64,000 nt of DNA from Chelatococcus sp. (GCA_003248805.1 QFQY01000037.1:3422-67421); one strand, 5' to 3'; shown: positions 24,466 to 33,739, counted from the stretch's first letter. Numbers and translations are program-made. The notes: generated by a model not told the origin, from the sequence alone.

Positions 24466-27095
24466 AGCTGACCGCCCTGCGCCTGCACAATGTGCGCCGC
24501 TTCGGCGGCACCGGCGTGCGCATCGAGAACATCGGCGACGGCATCAACCTGCTCTGCGCCGCCAACGAGCACGGCAAGTCGACCTGCTTCGACGCCCTGC
24601 ACGCGCTGTTCTTCCAGCCGCATACCGGCACGCCGGCGGCCGTCCAGGCACTGCGGCCCTATAGCGGCGGCAACCCGCTCGTCGAGGCCGATGTGATCAC
24701 CGGCGACGGCGCCTTCCGGTTGACCAAGCAGTTCTATGGCGGCCGCCGCGCCCAGGTCCGCGAGCGCGACAGCGGCCGCCTGATCGCGCAGGCGGACGAA
24801 GCCGAGCGCTTCATCGCCTCGCTGGTGAAGGGCGGCATCAGCGGGCCGGCCGGCCTGCTCTGGGTCCGGCAGGGCGTGACCGGGATCGAGCGGCGCGCCA
24901 AGACCGAGGACGAGACGGAGCGGCGCGCACGGGAATCGGTGCTGACCTCGGTCCAGGGCGAAGTCGAGGCGCTGACCGGCGGGCGGCGCATGACCGAGGC
25001 GCTGATCGCCTGCGAGGACGAGCTGCTGCGGCTGGTGACGGCGACGGGCAGGCCAAAGGCAGGCGGCCCCTACGCCGTCGCCATCGAGGAAAGCGAGCAA
25101 TTGGCGGAGCAGGAGCGCCGCCTGGGCGCCGAAGTCGCCGATCTGCGCGCTGCGCTCGACGGACGCCGCGCGATCCGGACGCGCCTCGCCGAGATCGACA
25201 CGCCCGAGACGGCGCGGGAACGCCAGACCGCCCTGGCGGAGGCCGAGGCGGAGCTGACAGCCGCCAAGGCACAGGCCGAATCCCTCAAGGCGGCGGAGAG
25301 CAAGGCGGCGCTGGCGCTGAACCGGCGCGGTTCGGCGGAGCAGGCGCTGACCGGCTTCCGGCAGGCGCTCGCCCGTTTCGCCAGTCTCCGCGAAGCCCAG
25401 GCGAGTGCCGCGAAGGAGCGCGACGCCGCCCGCGCCCTCCACCAGGGCGCTGCCGGCGTCGTCCGCGAGGCGGCGGCCGCGGTCGAGAGCGCCGAGCGCG
25501 AGGAACGCGAGCAGCGCGAGCTTCTCGTCCGCCTGGAGCGCGCGATGCGCGCCCAGGAGGCGGCGAGCCGGCTGGCCACGGCCCGGGACTGCGATCGCGA
25601 AGCGCAGGCGACCCGCGAGCAGATCGAGCGGATGGAAGCGACCCTCAAGAGCCTCCTCCTGCCTGCCGGCAAGATCGCCGAGCTGGAGCAGGCGGAGGGA
25701 CAGCTGCTGCAATTGCAGGCCAGGGCCGAGGCGCGGGCGCCGCAATTGCGCATGGACTACGCCGCCGGCGCGGAAGGCGGAATTTCGATCGCGGGCGGGA
25801 CGCTGGCGCAGGGCGAGGAGCGGCCGCTGGTCGGCACGACGCTCATCGAGATCGCCTCGGTCGGACGTCTCACCGTCACGGCGCCGCAGGCCGAGGACGA
25901 CGCCCGCGGCATCGCCCGCGCGCAGGCCCGGCGCAAGGCGCTGCTCGAGGAGCTGAAGGTCGACAGTCTCGCCGCGGCGCGCCTGCGCGAGGTGCAGGCG
26001 CGCGACCTCAAGGCCGATCTCGATCTGGCCCGCCGGCGCCTCTCGCTGCTTGCGCCCGACGGGCTCGCGGCCCTCCGGGAACTGATCGCCCGGCTCGAGA
26101 CCGAGGCGGCCGGCGTGAGCGAGGTGCCGGCCGATCCGCTTGCGGTGCGCCAGCGGCTTGGAGCCGTCGAGGCGCGCGTCGGCGCCACGCGCGAGGCGGC
26201 CCGTGCGGCGCAGGCCCGCACGGAGACCTCCGCCGCCTCGCTGGTCGAGGCGGAGCGCCAGGCCGCCGGGCTCTCCTCCGCGCTCGCCGCGCTGGCCGAA
26301 AGCCTGGGCCCGGAGACGGAATGGCGCGAGCGCGAGGAGCGGCTGTCGGCGGAGCATGACGAGACGGATCGCGCCTGGCGGACCGCGCAGCATGAGGCGG
26401 AGGAGATCGCCGCCCGCGCCATCGATCTCGAGGCGGCGGAGGCGCGGCATGTGCGGCTGCGCTCGGTCGCCGATGCCGCGCGCGATGAAATCGCTCGCTT
26501 GCGCGAGGAGGCGGCGGGCCTCGACGGCCGCATCCAGACCCGCGCCGAAGCCGCGATCGAGGAAGCGTGGCAGGAAACGCGCGACAAGCTCGCGCAGGCG
26601 CGGCAGCGCACCGCCATGCTGGCACGCGAGGTCGCGGTCCTGACCCGGCTGCGCGATGCGCTCGAGGCGGCGCGCTCCCAGGCGAGGGACCACTATTTCG
26701 CACCGGTGCTGCAGGAGCTTCGCCCGCTTCTCGGGCTGCTGTTCGACGATGCGAGCGTCACCTTCGACGAGGATACGCTGCTGCCGCGCTCGGTGCGGCG
26801 CAACGGCCTCGACGAGCAGGTCGGCGTTCTCAGCGGCGGTATGCGCGAGCAGCTCGCGATCCTGACGCGGCTGGCCTTTGCCCGTCTCCTGGCCAAGGGC
26901 GGCCAGCCAACGCCCGTCATCCTGGACGATGCGCTGGTCTACTCCGACGACGACCGAATCGAGAAGATGTTCGACGCGCTGCATCGCCAGGCCAGCGCCC
27001 AGCAGGTCATCGTCTTCTCCTGCCGCCAGCGCGCCTTCGCCCGGCTCGGCGGCCATGTCCTGCGGACCGAGCTCTGGACCCCGGACCATGGCTGA
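24462..27095 (+). CDS. SbcC/YhaN-like SMC-type ATPase (877 aa)
   Basis: N-terminal half ATPase: LRLHNVRRFGGTG start and Walker A CAANEHGKSTCFDAL (residues about 32-46). A long Glu/Ala/Arg-rich coiled coil follows (about 190-740) with a central non-helical segment at about 430-470. The C-terminal half ATPase has signature LSGGMREQLAILTRLAFARL and Walker B PVILDDALVYSDDDRIEKMF, then a D-loop and VIVFSCRQRAF. This is the ABC-type partner of the SbcD-like nuclease. No CxxC zinc hook is seen at the coil apex, as in YhaN-like proteins, so dimerisation may be hookless. It is coupled to the upstream gene by a 4-base overlap. Confidence 0.88.
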   Translation: MKLTALRLHNVRRFGGTGVRIENIGDGINLLCAANEHGKSTCFDALHALFFQPHTGTPAAVQALRPYSGGNPLVEADVITGDGAFRLTKQFYGGRRAQVRERDSGRLIAQADEAERFIASLVKGGISGPAGLLWVRQGVTGIERRAKTEDETERRARESVLTSVQGEVEALTGGRRMTEALIACEDELLRLVTATGRPKAGGPYAVAIEESEQLAEQERRLGAEVADLRAALDGRRAIRTRLAEIDTPETARERQTALAEAEAELTAAKAQAESLKAAESKAALALNRRGSAEQALTGFRQALARFASLREAQASAAKERDAARALHQGAAGVVREAAAAVESAEREEREQRELLVRLERAMRAQEAASRLATARDCDREAQATREQIERMEATLKSLLLPAGKIAELEQAEGQLLQLQARAEARAPQLRMDYAAGAEGGISIAGGTLAQGEERPLVGTTLIEIASVGRLTVTAPQAEDDARGIARAQARRKALLEELKVDSLAAARLREVQARDLKADLDLARRRLSLLAPDGLAALRELIARLETEAAGVSEVPADPLAVRQRLGAVEARVGATREAARAAQARTETSAASLVEAERQAAGLSSALAALAESLGPETEWREREERLSAEHDETDRAWRTAQHEAEEIAARAIDLEAAEARHVRLRSVADAARDEIARLREEAAGLDGRIQTRAEAAIEEAWQETRDKLAQARQRTAMLAREVAVLTRLRDALEAARSQARDHYFAPVLQELRPLLGLLFDDASVTFDEDTLLPRSVRRNGLDEQVGVLSGGMREQLAILTRLAFARLLAKGGQPTPVILDDALVYSDDDRIEKMFDALHRQASAQQVIVFSCRQRAFARLGGHVLRTELWTPDHG

Positions 27096-27191
27096 ACCAG
27101 CGAAGGCGGTCTTCGACCCGATGATCTCGGGCGCGAGCGATCCCCGATGCCGGTCGCCCGTTCGGCGCAGTCAGCGACGCGTCGCGAGACT

Positions 27192-27887
27192 TCAGACCGC
27201 GTGTCCGACCAGTGCGCCGATGGCCCATGTCGCAGCCATCGCGAAGGCGCCCCAGAAGGTCACGCGCACGGTCGGCCTGAGGATTTCGGCGCCGCCGACG
27301 CGGGCGCCGATCGCCCCGAGCAGGGCAAGGCAGACGAGAGAGCCTAGCGAAACCGCCGAGCCGATCGCTCCGGGCGGCACGACGAGCGTGATCAGCAACG
27401 GGATGGCCGCGCCCGCCGCAAAGGTGACGGCGGAGGTCAGGGCAGCCTGAACGGGCCGCGCGATCGTATGTCCGGCGAGACCCAGTTCGTCCCGCGAATG
27501 AGCCTCGAAGGCATCCTTGGCGGTCATCTGCTCCGCGACCTGGCGGGCGAGACCCGGCTCGACGCCCCGTGCGACATAGATCTGCGTCAGTTCGGCGAGT
27601 TCAGCCTCGGGCTGCTCGGCGAGTTCCCGCCGCTCGCGAGCCATGTCTGCCTTCTCCGTGTCGGATTGCGAGCTGACGGAGACATATTCGCCTGCCGCCA
27701 TCGACATCGCGCCCGCCACGAGCCCGGCCACGCCCGCGACCATGACCTCATCGGCGCTCTTGGCCGCGGCCGCGACGCCCACCACGAGGCTCGCCGTCGA
27801 GATGATGCCGTCATTGGCGCCGAGCACGGCCGCCCGAAGCCAGCCGATCCTCTCGACGAGATGGGTTTCGCGGTGGAGCGGGTGCAT
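27192..27887 (-). CDS. VIT1/CCC1 family membrane transporter (231 aa)
   Basis: The family start HRETHLVERIGWLRAAVLGAND is followed by GIISTASLVVGVAAA, a cytosolic charged helical segment (residues about 80-145) with AGEYVSVSSQSD and EKADMARERRELAEQPEAE, and three further membrane helices to the C-terminus (AAIPLLITLVVPPGAIG; LVCLALLGAIGARVGG). VIT/CCC1 proteins move Fe2+ or Mn2+ out of the cytosol. The ATG at 27887 has AAGGAC 7 bases upstream and matches the usual family start. The frame stays open upstream into a cytochrome b561 remnant, which I treat as a separate dead gene. Confidence 0.88.
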   Translation of the reverse strand: MHPLHRETHLVERIGWLRAAVLGANDGIISTASLVVGVAAAAKSADEVMVAGVAGLVAGAMSMAAGEYVSVSSQSDTEKADMARERRELAEQPEAELAELTQIYVARGVEPGLARQVAEQMTAKDAFEAHSRDELGLAGHTIARPVQAALTSAVTFAAGAAIPLLITLVVPPGAIGSAVSLGSLVCLALLGAIGARVGGAEILRPTVRVTFWGAFAMAATWAIGALVGHAV

Positions 27888-27932
27888 GACGTCAGTCCTT
27901 GCCGTTGGCCGGAGATTCAGGCGCCGGTTCGA

Positions 27933-28265
27933 GCGGCCCGGCGAGACGAGAGGCAGCATCCGCGCGAGGGTCGCATCCTTCAGCAGGACATGATGGCCGA
28001 TCGCCGCGACCGCGTGGACGCCGGCCAGCACCATGAAAGCATGGGCCGCGATCCCATGCATCTCCTCGAGTGGCTTGGCCCAGTCGGCATTGGCCGGGCA
28101 CGGCGACGGAACCGCGACAAGGCAGAAGAATCCGACATGCCGCCCCTTCAGCCACGCGGCGAACAGCCCGATCAGCGGAATCGCCAGCATCGCGGCGTAG
28201 AGCGCGAGGTGCGCAAGTTTAGCGGCCGCGGCGGCCAGTGGCGCGGTCGGCAAGGGGACCGGCGC
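27933..28265 (-). pseudogene. Cytochrome b561 remnant (C-terminal half, in frame with the VIT gene)
   Basis: Translation reads KLAHLALYAAMLAIPLIG, HVGFFCLVAVPSPCPAN, EEMHGIAAHAFMVLAGVHAV and GHHVLLKDATLARMLP. These are the third and fourth membrane helices of a cytochrome b561 with one haem-ligand histidine region (LEEMHG, AGVHAVAAIGHH). The first two helices and their histidines are missing, replaced by about 20 unrelated residues, so a working haem protein is not expected. The frame runs without a stop into the VIT gene, giving an apparent 376-aa fusion that is probably fortuitous. Confidence 0.65.
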
Positions 28266-28277
28266 CGGCGTCAGGCT

Positions 28278-28505
28278 GCGCCGCTGGATTCCGAACACAG
28301 CTTCACCGCCAACAGCGCCCATGAATCGCGGACGTCCGTCGCGGCCGCCCTCGCACAGATACGGCGCCTGAAGGCCGAGTTCCGCGAGGAGCAGGCGAGC
28401 GCCCGGACGGTCGAGATCGCGACGGCGTTGCAGAGGCTGGCGCGGCTCTCCGAGAAGCTGCTCCAGCTCGCCGAGGCGGAGGGCGCCGGCCTGCTCGAAC
28501 GGCTC
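28278..28505 (+). pseudogene. Sensor histidine kinase remnant (dimerisation domain only)
   Basis: A forward frame reads SEHSFTANSAHESRTSVAAA, then LAQIRRLKAEF and ALQRLARLSEKLLQLAEAEG. This is the HisKA dimerisation/phosphoacceptor region of an OmpR-system kinase, where HELRTP is expected and HESRTS is found. There is no sensor part before it and no ATPase domain after it. It abuts the cytochrome b561 remnant on the opposite strand, indicating a deletion that joined two truncated genes. From 28506 to the fumarase start nothing else is recognisable. Confidence 0.65.
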
Positions 28506-28654
28506 GGGAGGCGACGGGTGGGTCTCGGGGACGAGGCATCAAACCAAGGTATGGGGCCGTCAGACGAACAGGCGGCTCAACGAGCGAAGATCCCCGTCAT
28601 AGCATCGCTCCATCGGAGACGACCGGCGGCATCCTGGCCGCGAAGCGAGGCACG

Positions 28655-30118
28655 ATGGCGACCAAGCCCAACGCTGAACACCCGGTCCTGCGGGACGTGC
28701 CGATCGGACTGACCGGCACCGGAACAAGACGGGAATTCGACTCGATGGGCGAGGTCGCGGTCGCGGCCGACCGCTACTGGGGCGCCCAGACGGAACGCTC
28801 GCTCCACCATTTCGACATCGGCGGCGATCGCATGCCGAAGGCCGTCTACCACGCCTATGGCTATGTGAAGAAGGCCTGTGCCCTGGTCAACGCCAGAGCA
28901 GGGCGCCTGCCCGACTGGAAACGCGACGCGATCGTGCGCGCCGCCGACGAGACGATCGCGGGCGACCTCGACGCGCATTATCCGCTCTTCGTCTGGCAGA
29001 CCGGCTCCGGCACCCAGTCCAACATGAACGTCAACGAGGTGATCTCGAACCGGGCGATCCAGCTGCTCGGCGGAACCCTGGGCAGTCAGCAACCTGTCGG
29101 CCCGAACGACGACGTGAACATGGGCCAGTCGTCCAACGACACCTTTCCGACCGCCATGCACATCGCTTCCGTCGAGGCGATCGACGGGGTGCTGCTGCCG
29201 CAGGTGACTCGGCTCGTCGAGACCATCGAGCGCAAGGCCGATGGCTGGATGGACGTCGTCAAGATCGGCCGCACGCATCTGGAAGACGCCGTGCCGCTGA
29301 CCGTCGGCCAGGAGTGGCATGGCTGGGCCGGGCAATTGCGGGCCGCCATCGCGGATATCGAGCAGAGCCGCGCGGGCCTCTACGAGCTCGCGGTCGGCGG
29401 CACGGCGGTCGGGACCGGCCTCAACGCGCCCGAGGGCTTTTCCCGCGACGTTGCGGCCAAGATCGCCGAGCTCACGGGCAAGCCCTTCGTCACCGCCCCC
29501 AACAAGTTCGCGGCGCAGGGCTCGCTGGACGCCATGGTCCGGGCGCATGCGGCGCTGCGGGGCCTGGCGGTCGCGCTCATGAAGATCGCCAACGACATGC
29601 GCTGGCTCGCCTCCGGGCCGCGCTGCGGCCTCGGCGAGCTGATGCTGCCCTCGAACGAGCCCGGCTCCTCGATCATGCCCGGAAAGGTCAATCCGACCCA
29701 GTGCGAAGCGATGGTGATGATCGCCATCCAGGTGATCGGCAACGATACGGCCGTCGCGCTGGCCGGCAGCCAGGGCAATTTCGAGCTGAACGCCATGCGC
29801 CCGGTGATCATCAGCAATTTCCTGCACTCCGCCCGGATCCTCGGCGATGGCTGCGACCGCTTCCGCACGTTCTCGGTCGAAGGCACGACGCTGAACCGGA
29901 AGCGGATCGAGGACTATGTCGAGGGCAGCGTCATGCTCGTCACCGCTCTCTCACCCGTGATCGGCTACCAGAACGCCGCCCATATCGCCGAGAAGGCGAT
30001 CGCCGAAGGCACGTCCCTCAGGGCGGCGGCGCTCGCCTCCGGCAAGGTCGACGCGGAGGTCTTCGACAAGACGATCAAGCCACTCGCCATGGTCGGCCAT
30101 GGCCTCGCAGGCGCCTGA
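28655..30118 (+). CDS. fumC: Class II fumarate hydratase (487 aa)
   Basis: Full-length fumarase C: RYWGAQTERSLHHFDIGG, FVWQTGSGTQSNMNVNEVI, QSSNDTFPTAMHIA, IGRTHLEDAVPLTVGQE (catalytic His) and the superfamily signature GSSIMPGKVNPTQCE (catalytic Ser loop). It converts fumarate and water to (S)-malate in the TCA cycle and is oxygen-stable, without an iron-sulfur cluster. GAGG precedes the ATG. It is followed at 18 bases by a cupin gene and then mqo, so malate production and oxidation are probably co-expressed. The N-terminus is about 20 residues longer than in E. coli FumC. Confidence 0.96.
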   Translation: MATKPNAEHPVLRDVPIGLTGTGTRREFDSMGEVAVAADRYWGAQTERSLHHFDIGGDRMPKAVYHAYGYVKKACALVNARAGRLPDWKRDAIVRAADETIAGDLDAHYPLFVWQTGSGTQSNMNVNEVISNRAIQLLGGTLGSQQPVGPNDDVNMGQSSNDTFPTAMHIASVEAIDGVLLPQVTRLVETIERKADGWMDVVKIGRTHLEDAVPLTVGQEWHGWAGQLRAAIADIEQSRAGLYELAVGGTAVGTGLNAPEGFSRDVAAKIAELTGKPFVTAPNKFAAQGSLDAMVRAHAALRGLAVALMKIANDMRWLASGPRCGLGELMLPSNEPGSSIMPGKVNPTQCEAMVMIAIQVIGNDTAVALAGSQGNFELNAMRPVIISNFLHSARILGDGCDRFRTFSVEGTTLNRKRIEDYVEGSVMLVTALSPVIGYQNAAHIAEKAIAEGTSLRAAALASGKVDAEVFDKTIKPLAMVGHGLAGA

Positions 30119-30136
30119 TAAAAGAGGAGATCGACG

Positions 30137-30532
30137 ATGATCCGATGCGTCAGACTGTGGACGGGGCCGGACGGCAACTCCCTGTTCGAGGAGGGAACGA
30201 TCGCGCTGGCGGAAGGCGAGCGCGGCGACTTCGTCGGGAAGGAGGTCCCGGCCAGCCGGATCTCGTTCCGTGAAACGAAGTCGGGCGGCTCCTTCGAATG
30301 GCACAAGGACCCGGTGCCGCGCTACGTTTTGACCCTCTCCGGCACGCTTGAATTCGAGACCAAATCCGGCGCGACCTTCACGATCCGACCCGGCGACGTC
30401 CTGCTCGCGCAGGACAACAGCGGCAGCGGCCACAAATGGCGCCTGATCGGCGACGAGCCATGGCGCCGCGCCTATGTCGTCTATGACGAGGCCGCCGAGC
30501 TTCAGTTCGTGCCCGTGGCTTCCACCGTCTGA
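30137..30532 (+). CDS. Small cupin-fold protein (131 aa)
   Basis: A single cupin: RISFRETKSGGSFEWHKDP (motif 1 region with one His), PRYVLTLSGTLEFETKSG and FTIRPGDVLLAQDNSGSGHKW (motif 2 with Gly-Asp and His). Metal binding is possible but the usual two-His first motif is incomplete. The gene sits between fumC and mqo with gaps of 18 and 17 bases and an AGAGGAG ribosome-binding site, so it belongs to a malate-metabolism operon. It may be regulatory or an accessory enzyme. Confidence 0.75.
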   Translation: MIRCVRLWTGPDGNSLFEEGTIALAEGERGDFVGKEVPASRISFRETKSGGSFEWHKDPVPRYVLTLSGTLEFETKSGATFTIRPGDVLLAQDNSGSGHKWRLIGDEPWRRAYVVYDEAAELQFVPVASTV

Positions 30533-30549
30533 ACGCGCAGGGGACGACC

Positions 30550-32046
30550 ATGACGCTTCGCCCGAACGACACTCCCGACGTCGTCCTGATCGGCGCCGGA
30601 ATCATGAGCGCGACGCTCGGCACGGTGCTCAAGGAGCTTGAGCCGTCGCTGACGATCGCGATGTTCGAGACCCTCGACGACTGCGGCCAGGAGAGCTCCC
30701 AGGCCTGGAACAACGCCGGCACGGGGCACGCGGCCAATTGCGAGCTGAACTACACCCCGCAGCGCGCCGACGGCAGCGTCGACATCTCGAAGGCGCTCGC
30801 GGTGAACACCGAATTCGACCTCTCCCGCCAACTCTGGGCGCATCTCGTCGGCAAGGGCGCGATCCCCGATCCGCGAGCCTTCATCCACCCCTGCCCGCAT
30901 ATGAGTTTCGTCTGGGGCGAGGACAACGTCGCCTTCCTGCGCGCGCGCTTCGCGGAGATGTCCGCGCATCACTGCTACCACGGCATGGAATTCAGCGAGG
31001 ACCCGGCCAGGATCGCCGAATGGGTGCCGCTGGTGATGGAAGGCAGGGCGCCCGGCGTGCCTGTCGCCGCCACGCGCATGATCACCGGCAGCGACGTCGA
31101 TTACGGAGCGCTGACGCATCTGCTCGTCGGCCAGCTCTCCGCCCAGCCCGGCTTCGGCGTCCACTACAACCGCCAGGTCGTCGGCCTCGAGCGGGAACCC
31201 GGCGGCCGCTGGCGCGTCACCGTCGGGGACACCTATGACGGCACGCGCAGCAGCGTCTCGGCCGGGTTCGTCTTCATCGGCGCGGGCGGTGCGTCGATCG
31301 AGCTGCTGCAGATGTCGGGCATTCCCGAGGGGCGCGGCTATGGCGGCTTTCCGGTCAGCGGCATCTGGCTGCGCTGCGATGTCGAGGGGGTCACGTCCCG
31401 GCACGAGGCGAAGGTCTACGGCAAGGCGGCGACGGGCTCTCCGCCGATGTCGGTGCCTCACCTCGACACCCGAATCGTCGGCGGCAAGAAGTCGCTGCTG
31501 TTCGGGCCCTATGCCGGCTTCTCGCCGAAATTCCTCAAGCACGGCTCGCTGACCGACCTCCTGCACTCCGTCACGCCGTCCAACGTCCTGCCGATCCTCG
31601 ACGTGGCGAAGGACAATATCGACCTCACCGAATATCTGATCGGCCAGGTGCTGCAGAGCTCTGCGCACCAGTTCGCGACGCTCAGGCAGTTCTTTCCCAA
31701 GGCAGCCAGGGTCGACTGGAAAGAGGCCGTCGCCGGTCAGCGTGTCCAGGTCATCAAGCCCGGCAAAGGACTGGGAGGGGCCCTGGAGTTCGGCACCGAA
31801 CTCGTGCCGGCGGCCGACAAGTCGCTTGTCGCGCTGCTCGGGGCCTCGCCGGGCGCCTCCACGGCGGCGTTCATCGCGCTCGAGGTGCTCGAACGCTGCT
31901 TCGCCGACCGGCTCACGGAGGATGGGTGGCTGCCGGCCCTGAAGCGCATGATCCCGACCTATGGCATCGACCTGAAGGCGGACGCCGACGCCTGCCGACG
32001 CACCCGCGCCGAAACCGCGCGCGTGCTGCGGCTCGAAACCGTTTGA
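30550..32046 (+). CDS. mqo: Malate:quinone oxidoreductase (498 aa)
   Basis: An FAD-binding start (VVLIGAGIMSATLGTVLKEL), then SQAWNNAGTGHAANCELNYTP, FIHPCPHMSFVWGEDNV, MITGSDVDYGALTHLL, FIGAGGASIELLQMSGIPE, GKKSLLFGPYAGFSPKFLK and LGASPGASTAAFIALEVLE match the Mqo family along the whole length. The peripheral membrane enzyme oxidises malate to oxaloacetate and reduces quinone. Placement after fumC lets fumarate be carried through malate to oxaloacetate by adjacent gene products. Confidence 0.96.
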   Translation: MTLRPNDTPDVVLIGAGIMSATLGTVLKELEPSLTIAMFETLDDCGQESSQAWNNAGTGHAANCELNYTPQRADGSVDISKALAVNTEFDLSRQLWAHLVGKGAIPDPRAFIHPCPHMSFVWGEDNVAFLRARFAEMSAHHCYHGMEFSEDPARIAEWVPLVMEGRAPGVPVAATRMITGSDVDYGALTHLLVGQLSAQPGFGVHYNRQVVGLEREPGGRWRVTVGDTYDGTRSSVSAGFVFIGAGGASIELLQMSGIPEGRGYGGFPVSGIWLRCDVEGVTSRHEAKVYGKAATGSPPMSVPHLDTRIVGGKKSLLFGPYAGFSPKFLKHGSLTDLLHSVTPSNVLPILDVAKDNIDLTEYLIGQVLQSSAHQFATLRQFFPKAARVDWKEAVAGQRVQVIKPGKGLGGALEFGTELVPAADKSLVALLGASPGASTAAFIALEVLERCFADRLTEDGWLPALKRMIPTYGIDLKADADACRRTRAETARVLRLETV

Positions 32047-32065
32047 GCAAGCAGGGCGGGAAGCC

Positions 32066-33358
32066 ATGACCTCTTCGACGTCCCGCCCGCAGGCCTCGCT
32101 CGACGAGGTGGCCCATCTCGCCCTGCGCATCGGCCGGCTCCTGTTCACCAGCGGAGCCGACACCGCCGAGACGGTCGCCAGGATCGAAAGGCTGGCGGCC
32201 GATCTCGGCGTCTCGATCGAGCTCGATGTCAGCGCCGAACGTCTCCTGCTGACCGTGCGGTCGGGCGAAAGCTATCGCACCAAGATCGGCCATCCCCTGA
32301 CCGGGGCGGGTGTCGACATGCAGCGTCTCGCCGCGCTCGGCGACGTCATGGCCGCTCTTTCCTCCGGGCAGATCGCGCTCGCCGAGGCCGAGCGCCGCAT
32401 CGCGGCCCTTGAGACGGCAGGCCCGCTCTACCCCCGCTGGCTCGCCGTCCCGGCCGTCGCCATGACGACCGCCTGCCTCGCACGCCTGTTCGGAGCGGAG
32501 TGGGCGGTCGTGTCCGCCGCGTTTCTGGCAGGCGCGGTCAGCACGCTGCTGCGGCGAACCGCGGCGATACGGGCGCTGAACCCGATCGCCGGCGCGTTCC
32601 TGCTCACGGTCACGAGCGGCCTGTTCGGCGCCCTGCTGCTCAAGGGCGCGCCGGACACGGCGCCGGCCCTGTGCCTGGTGGCGGCAGGCATGATCCTCGT
32701 CCCCGGCGTCCCGCTCATCAACGGCATCTCGGATATCGCCAACGGGCATCCGGGCGTCGGGCTGGCCCGGCTGGCGACGGGGACCGCCACCGTCGTCGCG
32801 ATCGGGTTCGGGCTTTTCGTGGCGGCAACGCTCGCAGGCGACACGCTGCCGGTCGCAGGAACGCCGCAAAGCCTGCCAGTGCTGCAGGACCTCGTCATCT
32901 CCGGCCTGGCGGCCATCGGATATGCGGTGCTGTTCTCGGTGCCGCCGCGCGCCATCTGGCTCTGCGTGCTGTGCGGCATGGCCGGCCATGGGGTCAGGAC
33001 CGCGCTCGAAGCCGGCGGCGTCGAGATCGCGGCGGCGACCCTGATCGCTGCCGCGATCGCCGGGGCGCTCGCCGTCGCGGCCGGCCGGTGGCTGCGCCTG
33101 CCATGGACGGCCTTCGCCTTCCCCGGGGTCGTCGCCATGGTCCCCGGCTCATACGCCTTCCGTGCCGCCCTCGGCGCGCTGAGCATCATGGTGCAGGGCG
33201 CGGAAGCCTCCGCCTCCCTGGTCGCCGGGACACTGGCGCTGGGTATCGCCGCGTTCGTCATGACCGCCGCCATCGCGGCAGGCCTGCTGCTCGCCTCGGC
33301 GGGCAGCCGCTGGCTCACGAGGCTGGTCTCGGTCGCAACGGACGGCTCGCGCCCGTGA
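32066..33358 (+). CDS. ThrE-type threonine/serine exporter (430 aa)
   Basis: A soluble N-terminal DUF1212-type domain (LALRIGRLLFTSGADTAETV, residues about 15-125) is followed by about ten hydrophobic segments with the motif LVPGVPLINGISDIANGH (about 210-228), characteristic of the ThrE exporter family, and a second membrane half (PWTAFAFPGVVAMVPGSYAF) equivalent to the ThrE_2 domain. Both halves are fused in one chain, as in Corynebacterium ThrE. It would export small amino acids. It starts 19 bases after mqo and may be read from the same transcript. Confidence 0.85.
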   Translation: MTSSTSRPQASLDEVAHLALRIGRLLFTSGADTAETVARIERLAADLGVSIELDVSAERLLLTVRSGESYRTKIGHPLTGAGVDMQRLAALGDVMAALSSGQIALAEAERRIAALETAGPLYPRWLAVPAVAMTTACLARLFGAEWAVVSAAFLAGAVSTLLRRTAAIRALNPIAGAFLLTVTSGLFGALLLKGAPDTAPALCLVAAGMILVPGVPLINGISDIANGHPGVGLARLATGTATVVAIGFGLFVAATLAGDTLPVAGTPQSLPVLQDLVISGLAAIGYAVLFSVPPRAIWLCVLCGMAGHGVRTALEAGGVEIAAATLIAAAIAGALAVAAGRWLRLPWTAFAFPGVVAMVPGSYAFRAALGALSIMVQGAEASASLVAGTLALGIAAFVMTAAIAAGLLLASAGSRWLTRLVSVATDGSRP

Positions 33359-33378
33359 CGGGGGCTCCGCGCGCCGGC

Positions 33379-33681
33379 TCAGCCCGGTGGCTTGCCCCAG
33401 CTGCGGCCCTCGAAGGGCCGCTCCTTGTCCAGGATCGTGTTCCTGATCCTCCAGGCGTCGACCGCCAGCCTCTCGGCGCCGGTCAGGCCGTCGAACTCCG
33501 CCATCTCCAGGCTCAGGGCCGACCTGACGCCCTTGCCGGCCAGGATTTCCGCGATCCGCCCCGGATCGCCGTCGACGACCACGAGATGGTCCGAGAGCTC
33601 CTGCGTGAGCCGGACGCCGGCGAGCACCTCGCGCATGGCCGTGCTGTCGGCGGCATCGGGCAGAAGCAGCATCTCCTCCAT
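33379..33681 (-). CDS. Small hypothetical protein (100 aa)
   Basis: The start at 33681 is chosen because GGAGG lies 5 bases upstream; 26 further upstream codons reach into the protease gene and look random. It is an acidic alpha/beta protein (EEMLLLPDAADSTAMREVL; LSDHLVVVDGDPGRIAEIL). The Pro/Lys/Gly tail ends PFEGRSWGKPPG. No family recognised. It lies 58 bases after the metzincin-like gene on the same strand and is likely cotranscribed; an inhibitor or chaperone of that protease is a possibility only. Confidence 0.6.
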   Translation of the reverse strand: MEEMLLLPDAADSTAMREVLAGVRLTQELSDHLVVVDGDPGRIAEILAGKGVRSALSLEMAEFDGLTGAERLAVDAWRIRNTILDKERPFEGRSWGKPPG

Positions 33682-33739
33682 GCCATCCTCCAGATGAAGC
33701 GCCCGGTGCGATGCCCCGGGCGCGTTGGCGCAGGCGGCC

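Noticed and set aside
24441..27089. An 882-codon minus-strand open frame opposite the SbcC-like gene
   Set aside because: A compositional shadow of a Glu/Ala/Arg-rich coiled coil; it lacks motifs, and the plus-strand ATPase motifs are intact.
27192..28322. A single 376-aa cytochrome b561-VIT fusion protein
   Set aside because: The VIT part has its own good ribosome-binding site and usual start at 27887, and the cytochrome part lacks its first two helices, so a pseudogene plus an intact gene is simpler.
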